Part shown: positions 1 through 7,524 of the stretch, one piece after another
Numbering within the stretch: position 1 is the first letter of the stretch
Layout: every line of letters starts with the position of its first letter
Source: Actinomycetota bacterium
GTDB lineage: Bacteria > Actinomycetota > Thermoleophilia > UBA2241
DNA: 7,524 bases
Assembly (NCBI GenBank): GCA_003157715.1
Contig: PMKK01000231.1
Location: 1 to 7,524, forward strand
Direction: 5' to 3'
The notes under the pieces: generated by a model
Told to the model about the DNA's origin: nothing
The model's database searches: none
What the model saw: only the letters and a program-made list of their open reading frames with translations
Program-made: the position numbers and the translations under genes

Positions 1-753
1 CACGACATCGGCGGCTTCGAGGGCACGCCCGACCCGGCGGTCTTCAAGCGCTGGCTGGCCTTCGGCTTGCTGTCGTCGCACAGCCGGCTGCACGGCTCCG
101 GCTCGGTCCGGGTGCCGTGGGCGTTCGACGAGGAAGCCGTCGATCTGACCCGCAAGTTCACGAACCTCAAGCTCTCGCTCATGCCGTACCTCGCGCGGCT
201 CGCGGCCGAGGCGCACGCGCAGGGCATCCCGATGATGCGTCCGATGCTGCTCGAGTTTCCGCGAGACCGCGCCGCGGCCACCATAGACACCCAGTACATG
301 CTGGGCGACGCGCTGCTCGTGGCGCCGGTGTTCTCGGCCACGGGAGACGTCGAGTATTACGTCCCGGAAGGGACCTGGACCCACCTCCTGACCGGCGCGC
401 GGGTCAGCGGCCCGCGGTGGGTCAGCGAGCGGCACGCGCTGGACTCGCTGCCGCTGCTCGTGCGCCCCGACACGGTGCTGCCGGTCGGCGCGCGCGGCGA
501 CCGCCCCGACTACGACTACGCCGACGGCGTGCGCCTGGACCTGTACGAGATCGCCGACGGCCACCAGTCGCGCACCGCCGTCCCCGCGCTCGGCGGCACA
601 ACCGCGGCGGCGTTCACGGTCAGCCGGACCGGGGACCGCGTGCTGATCGAGGCCGAAGGAGCACGCGGACCGTGGTCCGTGCGCGCCGTCGGACCCGGCG
701 CTCGCACCGTAAGCGCCGCGCCCGGCACCGCGCGCCTCGAGATCGCGCTCTAG
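1..753 (+). CDS. yicI: GH31 alpha-xylosidase (YicI type), C-terminal part; 5' end outside the window
   Basis: The frame is open from base 1 to a TAG at 751-753, giving 250 residues with no start inside the window. The family removes alpha-1,6-linked xylose from the non-reducing end of xyloglucan oligosaccharides such as isoprimeverose. The visible part opens with HDIGGFEG, followed by [13 protein letters not shown] (residues 21-33), [13 protein letters not shown] (about 99-111) and [11 protein letters not shown]. These match, from memory, the end of the GH31 barrel and the beta-sandwich domains of E. coli YicI more closely than generic alpha-glucosidases. H31 (bases 91-93) looks like the conserved GH31 active-site histidine. 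If so, about 510 residues are missing upstream, including both catalytic aspartates, so activity cannot be judged here. The next gene starts 13 nt downstream, suggesting one transcript. An alpha-glucosidase is the main alternative. The GH31 family call is very secure and the xylosidase call fairly secure. Confidence 0.9.
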   Translation, partial: HDIGGFEGTPDPAVFKRWLAFGLLSSHSRLHGSGSVRVPWAFDEEAVDLTRKFTNLKLSLMPYLARLAAEAHAQGIPMMRPMLLEFPRDRAAATIDTQYMLGDALLVAPVFSATGDVEYYVPEGTWTHLLTGARVSGPRWVSERHALDSLPLLVRPDTVLPVGARGDRPDYDYADGVRLDLYEIADGHQSRTAVPALGGTTAAAFTVSRTGDRVLIEAEGARGPWSVRAVGPGARTVSAAPGTARLEIAL

Positions 754-757
754 GGGA
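752..757 (+). promoter_or_regulatory. Ribosome binding site of the GH1 gene
   Basis: AGGGGA overlaps the TAG stop of the upstream alpha-xylosidase and ends 9 nt before the GTG at 767. It supports that GTG as the start and suggests that translation of the two genes is coupled. Confidence 0.6.
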
Positions 758-766
758 CACCAACTC

Positions 767-2191
<1,425 letters not shown>

Positions 2192-2207
2192 GCTTCGCCG
2201 GCGGTCA

Positions 2208-2232
2208 GCGTGCACCGACGGTCAGCGCACGC
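2208..2232. terminator. Weak dyad at the convergent GH1/xylA junction, possible bidirectional terminator
   Basis: GCGTGC (2208-2213) pairs with GCACGC (2227-2232), and the loop contains the smaller palindrome ACCGACGGT (2214-2222). It is the only stem I see in the 30-nt gap between two converging genes, and it reaches into the xylA stop codon. The stem is short and has no T tract on either strand, so termination here is a guess from position. Confidence 0.22.
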
Positions 2233-3385
2233 CGAGGATCAGCTCGACCATGAGCTGATCGGCGCGCTCGTGCCCCGTACCCGCCGTGCGTTCGAGCAGG
2301 TCGGCGAAGTCCTCGGCCCGCAGGGCGCTCAGCTCACTGGCTGAAAACGCGGGCGTCGCCAGCTGCTGCATCGTGGCGCCGGCCTGCTCGCACGCCAGAC
2401 GCGACTCCGGGTCGCTCTGCCACCGGGCGGCCTTCGACTTGAGGATCGCGTAGTTGCGCATGCAGCCGCGAGCGAACCACCCGTACACGGCGGCGGCGTC
2501 CTCGCTGCGGTACGCCTTGCAGTCGAAGTGGCGAGGGCCGTCGTAGCCGGTGGCCTCCAGCAGCCGGACCAGCAGGAAGGACTCCTTGAGGTCCTCTGAG
2601 CCGAAGCGAAAGTCCTGATCGTAACGCGGCCCGCACTGGGCGTTCAGATCGACATGGAAGAGCTTGCCCGCCCAGAGGGCCTGGGCGACCGCCTCGTGAA
2701 ACGAGAGGCCGGCCATCGCTTCGTGGGCGAACTCCGGGTTTACCCCCACCATCTCGCTGTGACTCAGCCGCTCGATGAAGTGGAGCATGTGGCCGGTCGT
2801 CGGAAGGTAGATGTGGGACCGCGGCTCGTTGGGCTTGGCCTCCAGCGCGACGCGCATGTCGAGCTCCTGGGAGCGAATGTAGTCGCACAGGAAATCGAGA
2901 CCTTCGCGATAGCGCTCCAGCGCCGCCACCGGGTCGCGGGCGGCTGAGGAATCGACGCCTTCGCGCCCGCCCCACAAGACGAAGATCCCGGCCCCGAGAT
3001 CGCCCCCGACGTCGATCGCCTCGGTCGCCTTGCGCAGGGCGAAGCGCCTCACCCTGGGGTCGGCGGCGGTCAGGGCGCCGTCCTTGAACACGGGCTGCGA
3101 GAAGAGGTTCACGGTGACCATGGGCACGCAGAGGCCGGCCTCGTGCACGGCCGCGCCGAAGTGCCGCACGATGCGATCGCGTTCCTTGGCCGCCGTACCG
3201 AAGGGGATCAGATCCTCGTCGTGGAGGCTGACGCCCCAGGCGCCCGCTTCGGCGAGCTGCGCGACGATGGCCTGGGGCTCGATCGGGGGTCGAGTGGGCG
3301 CGCCGAACGCATCCTGTCCCCGGTTGCCTACGGTCCAAAGGCCGAAGCTGAAACGATCCTCGGGGGTGGGGTCGAACTCATTCAC
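2222..3385 (-). CDS. xylA: Xylose isomerase, class I (actinobacterial type), complete
   Basis: The 387-residue protein interconverts D-xylose and D-xylulose (and glucose/fructose) with two divalent metals, normally as a cytoplasmic tetramer. Its length and motifs match the short Streptomyces-type enzymes, with numbering shifted by +1. The catalytic pair H55/D58 lies in LHDEDLIPFG. Metal ligands E182, E218, H221, D246, D256, D258 and D288 are all present, as is K184 in EAKPNEP. Substrate-pocket residues W17, F95 and W138 and the inter-subunit F27 are also kept. N21 stands where Streptomyces enzymes have Trp20. Translation starts at a GTG directly after the xylB TAA, with AAGGAG six bases upstream inside the last xylB codons. 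No nearby ATG competes. It is the second gene of a xylB-xylA operon and supplies xylulose to XylB. The complete active site argues for a functional enzyme. Confidence 0.97.
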   Translation of the reverse strand: MNEFDPTPEDRFSFGLWTVGNRGQDAFGAPTRPPIEPQAIVAQLAEAGAWGVSLHDEDLIPFGTAAKERDRIVRHFGAAVHEAGLCVPMVTVNLFSQPVFKDGALTAADPRVRRFALRKATEAIDVGGDLGAGIFVLWGGREGVDSSAARDPVAALERYREGLDFLCDYIRSQELDMRVALEAKPNEPRSHIYLPTTGHMLHFIERLSHSEMVGVNPEFAHEAMAGLSFHEAVAQALWAGKLFHVDLNAQCGPRYDQDFRFGSEDLKESFLLVRLLEATGYDGPRHFDCKAYRSEDAAAVYGWFARGCMRNYAILKSKAARWQSDPESRLACEQAGATMQQLATPAFSASELSALRAEDFADLLERTAGTGHERADQLMVELILGVR

Positions 3386-4876
3386 TTATGTCTCCTTCGC
3401 CGCCGTGCTACCGATGGTCGACGCGAGCGAGCGGTACTGGTCGTAGCCGGAAGCCACCGCCGTGTACTCGGCGTCTGTAAACCGAGGGCTGTCGATCGCA
3501 GCGTGCACCACGATCTGGTGGACGAGCGCGGCGAGGGGAACGCCGGCGGCGGCGAAGGCCAGAAGAGCGGCCCCCAGAGCCGCGCCGCCGCCGGGCGCGG
3601 CGGTCGCCAGCCGCAGGTCCGGCAGCGCGAGCGCCAGTACGTCCCGCCAGATCCGATGCCGCGCGGCTCCGCCGGTGACGACCGCGTCCTTGTCGTCGAT
3701 GCCCAGGTCGCGAATGCACTCCAGGCCCTCCTTCATGGCGAAGGCGGCGCCCTCGATGACCGCGCGAGTGAGGTGCCCGACGCCGTGCGAGAGAGACATC
3801 CCGCAGAAGGCTGCGCGCGCCTCGGGGTCGACCACGGGCATGCGCCGGCCGCTGAGAAACGGCAGCATGACCACGCCGTCGCTGCCGGGAGCGACCGCCG
3901 CCGCCGCCGAGCTGAGCTCGTCGAGGGGCCGGCCGGTGACGGAGCGCCACCAGGTGAGAGCGCCGCCGGCGCTCAGCACGACCGCCATGGCATACCACGT
4001 CCCCGGGACGGCGTGCCGAAGGAGGTGGCAGCGACCCGTCTCGTCGGGACGAGGGTCGGCCATCGGGGCAAGGATCGTGCCCGACGTACCGACGCTCAGC
4101 ATGAGCGTGCCCGGAGCGACCACGCCGGTCCCCAGCGCCGCGGCGGCATTGTCGGCCGCGCCCGTCGCCACGGGAGTCCCCTCGGCAAGCCCGGTCGCCG
4201 CCGCCGCGGCGCGAGTCAGGTGGCCCGCCACCTCGCCGGACTCGATCACGGGCGGCAGCAGCCGCGGTTCGATGCCGTACGCTTCGGCGAGCTCGCCGCT
4301 CCAGGAACCGTCGAGGCCGAGCAGCCCCGTCCCGGTCGCGTCGCTCGGGTCGGTCGCTACCTCGCCGGTGAGCCGCGCCCGGACGTAGTCTTTGGCGCAC
4401 AGGGCCCAGCGCGCCGATCCGAGCTGTCCGGCCCGCGTCAGCCAGCGCAGTTGCGGGCCGGTGAAGCCGGGCATCGGCAGGTTCCCCGCCGCGGCGATGA
4501 TCTGGGCTCGTCCGAACCGGCCGGTCACCTCGGAGGCATCGACGGCCGCGCGGCCGTCGCACCACAGCAGGGCACGCCGCACGGGAGCGAGCCGCTCGTC
4601 GACCAGCACCGTGCCGTGCATCTGACCGGTGACACCGATGCCGTCGACTCGCGTGAGCCCGGCGGACGCGAGCGCCGCGCGAATGGCGCCGACCGCCCCC
4701 TGCCACCAATCCCGAGGCTCCTGCTCAGCCTGGCCCGGCTCCTCGGCAAACAGGGGATACTCCGCGCCGGCCTCTCCCAGCACGCGTCCCTGCGCGCTCA
4801 CGACCAGCGCTCGAGCGCCGCTCGTGCCGATGTCGAGACCGAGGGCCACGCCGGTGCTGCTGTGGCGGATGCTCAC
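3386..4876 (-). CDS. xylB: Xylulokinase, FGGY carbohydrate kinase family
   Basis: This 496-residue protein has typical XylB length. It transfers phosphate from ATP to D-xylulose, feeding the pentose phosphate pathway. The N-terminal FGGY domain has the phosphate-1 motif LDIGTSGARA (D15) and GVTGQMHG, with M87-H88 typical of xylulokinases, then LLWCDGRA. The C-terminal domain has GAADNAAAALG with the presumed catalytic base D242, the phosphate-2 motif LSVGTSG (260-266) and the adenosine motif VTGGAARHRIWRDVLA (400-415). The family's second signature usually reads YLSGERTP but here is FLSGRRMP (340-347), a departure near the sugar/nucleotide cleft. The start is a GTG at 4876 with AGGAGG four bases upstream. 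No in-frame ATG occurs before M87. It is the first gene of the operon, and its TAA abuts the xylA start. Another pentulose kinase (for example ribulokinase) is possible from sequence alone, but the M-H pair and xylA next door favour xylulose. Confidence 0.95.
   Translation of the reverse strand: MSIRHSSTGVALGLDIGTSGARALVVSAQGRVLGEAGAEYPLFAEEPGQAEQEPRDWWQGAVGAIRAALASAGLTRVDGIGVTGQMHGTVLVDERLAPVRRALLWCDGRAAVDASEVTGRFGRAQIIAAAGNLPMPGFTGPQLRWLTRAGQLGSARWALCAKDYVRARLTGEVATDPSDATGTGLLGLDGSWSGELAEAYGIEPRLLPPVIESGEVAGHLTRAAAAATGLAEGTPVATGAADNAAAALGTGVVAPGTLMLSVGTSGTILAPMADPRPDETGRCHLLRHAVPGTWYAMAVVLSAGGALTWWRSVTGRPLDELSSAAAAVAPGSDGVVMLPFLSGRRMPVVDPEARAAFCGMSLSHGVGHLTRAVIEGAAFAMKEGLECIRDLGIDDKDAVVTGGAARHRIWRDVLALALPDLRLATAAPGGGAALGAALLAFAAAGVPLAALVHQIVVHAAIDSPRFTDAEYTAVASGYDQYRSLASTIGSTAAKET
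3392..3397 (-). promoter_or_regulatory. Ribosome binding site of xylA, inside the xylB 3' end
   Basis: On the minus strand AAGGAG covers the Lys and Glu codons two and three before the xylB stop. It is followed by ACATAA and then the xylA GTG, a 6-nt spacing. It fixes the xylA start and implies coupled translation, because the site lies under ribosomes finishing xylB. Confidence 0.8.
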
Positions 4877-4880
4877 GAAC

Positions 4881-4886
4881 CCTCCT
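4881..4886 (-). promoter_or_regulatory. Ribosome binding site of xylB
   Basis: AGGAGG on the minus strand is a full consensus Shine-Dalgarno, 4 nt upstream of the GTG at 4876. It decides this GTG as the start in the absence of any nearby in-frame ATG. Confidence 0.75.
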
Positions 4887-4922
4887 GGCTTTGGCCCCCG
4901 TCCCGGGCGGCGGGGATGCCAC

Positions 4923-4983
4923 CGCGAGGACTCGCGCGAAGCTTACCCAGTCCGTGGGCTGCGTAGGCTTCGCGAGGCTCGCG
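4923..4983. promoter_or_regulatory. Long imperfect inverted repeat upstream of xylB, candidate operator or leader hairpin
   Basis: The left arm 4923-4946 is mirrored by the right arm 4963-4983. The core match is CGCGAAGCTTAC (4935-4946) against the reverse complement of 4963-4974, CGCGAAGCCTAC, 11 of 12 identical and the odd base a G-T pair. Outside the core, each side carries a smaller palindrome: CGCGAG-GA-CTCGCG at 4923-4936 and CGCGAG-G-CTCGCG at 4971-4983. Inside, CCCA (4946-4949) faces TGGG (4955-4958). Its edge is 46 nt upstream of the xylB start. As DNA it could bind a dimeric regulator such as a ROK-family XylR; as RNA it could fold into a leader hairpin. No T tract follows on the minus strand, so it is not a typical terminator. 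No convincing -35/-10 pair could be placed. The rest of the gene-free stretch (4984-5133) shows only chance-level GC-rich stems. Confidence 0.5.
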
Positions 4984-5133
4984 GCCGAGTCTCCCCCCGC
5001 AGCGGCGGAGGGTCGGCTCGTCGTCGTGGGAGGCGAGCGCGGCTGCCACCGACGGGAACGGCTGACGCGCGAGCCTCGCTCTCCACTGCTTGCGGAGCTT
5101 ACGGGGGTTTCGTGAGGGTTGGCGTGTTTGTAG

Positions 5134-5209
5134 TGGAGCCGGCGGGCGGAATCGAACCGTCGACCTGCTGTTTACAAGACAGCTGCTCTACCAACTGAGC
5201 TACACCGGC
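5134..5209 (-). tRNA. tRNA-Thr, anticodon UGU
   Basis: The 76-nt minus-strand sequence folds as a canonical tRNA and includes an encoded CCA. The acceptor stem is GCCGGTG/CGCCGGC with one G-T wobble, the D stem GCTC/GAGC, and the anticodon stem GCTGT/ACAGC around loop CTTGTAA. The anticodon TGT (bases 5176-5174) reads ACA and, by wobble, ACG threonine codons. The T loop TTCGATT is standard. The T stem GACGG/CCGCC has one A-C mismatch (positions 50 and 64; C64 is at base 5146). The discriminator base is T73. All identity elements are otherwise intact, so it is called as a real gene. It is transcribed in the same direction as ligA upstream and xylBA downstream. Confidence 0.95.
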
Positions 5210-5218
5210 CCGCCAGGT

Positions 5219-5224
5219 AGTCTA
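5219..5224 (-). promoter_or_regulatory. Candidate -10 element for tRNA-Thr
   Basis: TAGACT on the minus strand resembles the TAGRRT -10 common in actinobacteria. It ends 9 nt before the mature tRNA 5' end, which would leave a leader of only a few bases. The only -35-like match, TTTACG at 5239-5244, is 14 nt away, which is too short for a standard sigma-70 spacer, so support is weak. Confidence 0.3.
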
Positions 5225-5233
5225 TCGTCGCGA

Positions 5234-5302
5234 CGAAACGTAAACGAGCCCCGCCGGGGAGCGGGGCTCGAAACGCAGTGAGCCCCGCGGGGGGGCGGGG
5301 CT
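5234..5302. repeat. Tandem direct repeat of about 35 bp carrying the two hairpins
   Basis: Unit 1 (5234-5268) and unit 2 (5269-5302) both begin CGAAACG, continue to GAGCCCCGC, and end GCGGGGCT. They differ at a few positions and by one base in length. This suggests local duplication of a terminator unit. Because the arms are the same, the left arm of one hairpin can also pair with the right arm of the other. A smaller stem, AGGGC/GCCCT (5310-5314 and 5322-5326), follows. Confidence 0.65.
5245..5270 (-). terminator. Hairpin downstream of ligA, likely intrinsic terminator
   Basis: CGAGCCCCGC (5245-5254) and GCGGGGCTCG (5261-5270) form a perfect 10-bp stem with a 6-nt loop. On the minus strand it is followed by TTTACGTTTCG, a short interrupted T-rich tail. 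It lies 114 nt after the ligA stop and upstream of the tRNA, a sensible place to end ligA transcription. Confidence 0.6.
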
Positions 5303-5307
5303 CACTG
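5276..5307 (-). terminator. Second, near-identical hairpin downstream of ligA
   Basis: CAGTGAGCCCCGC (5276-5288) pairs perfectly with GCGGGGCTCACTG (5295-5307), a 13-bp stem closed by a loop of six G on the plus strand (six C in a minus-strand transcript). It shares the GAGCCCCGC/GCGGGGCTC core with the neighbouring hairpin. A minus-strand transcript leaving the stem reads only GCGTTTC, so it has little U tract by itself. Stems without U tracts are common as terminators in GC-rich actinobacteria. Confidence 0.5.
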
Positions 5308-5361
5308 GCAGGGCTTGGGGTGCCCTTGAGGGGGGTCGATAAGGAGTATTGCCCGCACGCA

Positions 5362-7522
<2,161 letters not shown>

Positions 7523-7524
7523 CC

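Noticed and set aside
3143..4966. Long plus-strand open frame (607 codons) antisense to xylA and xylB
   Set aside because: It has low-complexity, Arg/Gly/Ala-rich composition, no recognisable domain, and runs antisense through two genes with complete catalytic motifs. It is a by-product of strong third-position G/C.
4891..5133. Small plus-strand frames in the gap between xylB and the tRNA
   Set aside because: No ribosome site, no recognisable motif, and they overlap the xylB 5' end or the tRNA. They are better explained as GC-rich open frames over the xylBA promoter region.
5090..5281. Small plus-strand frame containing GGRNRTVDLLFTRQLLYQL
   Set aside because: This peptide is the familiar false product of reading through the reverse strand of a tRNA gene. 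It coincides with tRNA-Thr and the adjacent hairpin.

Overview
The window is GC-rich DNA from a bacterium, most likely a high-GC actinobacterium or a relative. I base this on strong G/C at third codon positions, GTG starts on every gene whose start is visible, a short class I (Streptomyces-type) xylose isomerase, and an actinobacterial flavour to LigA. No rRNA or other firm taxonomic marker is present, so the lineage is an inference. A deep-branching group such as Thermoleophilia is as plausible as a streptomycete.

Layout. Bases 1-2191 (+ strand) hold the 3' part of a GH31 alpha-xylosidase of the YicI type, followed 13 nt later by a complete GH1 beta-glucosidase. Bases 2222-4876 (- strand) hold a tight two-gene operon, xylB then xylA, which converges on the glycosidase pair across 30 nt. 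Bases 4877-5133 are a gene-free promoter/leader region for xylBA that carries a long imperfect inverted repeat. A tRNA-Thr(UGU) gene with encoded CCA lies at 5134-5209 (-). Bases 5210-5383 are intergenic, with two near-identical tandem GC-rich hairpins and a phased TTAAG repeat. Bases 5384-7516 (-) encode NAD+-dependent DNA ligase LigA, essentially complete, with its start at the window edge.

How the genes work together. The four metabolic genes form a coherent route. The alpha-xylosidase removes xylosyl units from the non-reducing end of xyloglucan-type oligosaccharides. The beta-glucosidase then removes the newly exposed glucose. XylA isomerises xylose to xylulose, and XylB phosphorylates it to xylulose 5-phosphate for the pentose phosphate pathway. 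None of the complete proteins shows a signal peptide, so processing is probably cytoplasmic after oligosaccharide import. The transporter and regulator are not in the window. ligA and the tRNA are housekeeping genes unrelated to this module.

I did not find a previously undescribed system. The items most worth a second look are non-coding: the inverted repeat upstream of xylB, the 11-bp-phased TTAAG repeats at the ligA 3' end, the duplicated hairpins, and an A-C mismatch in the tRNA T stem.
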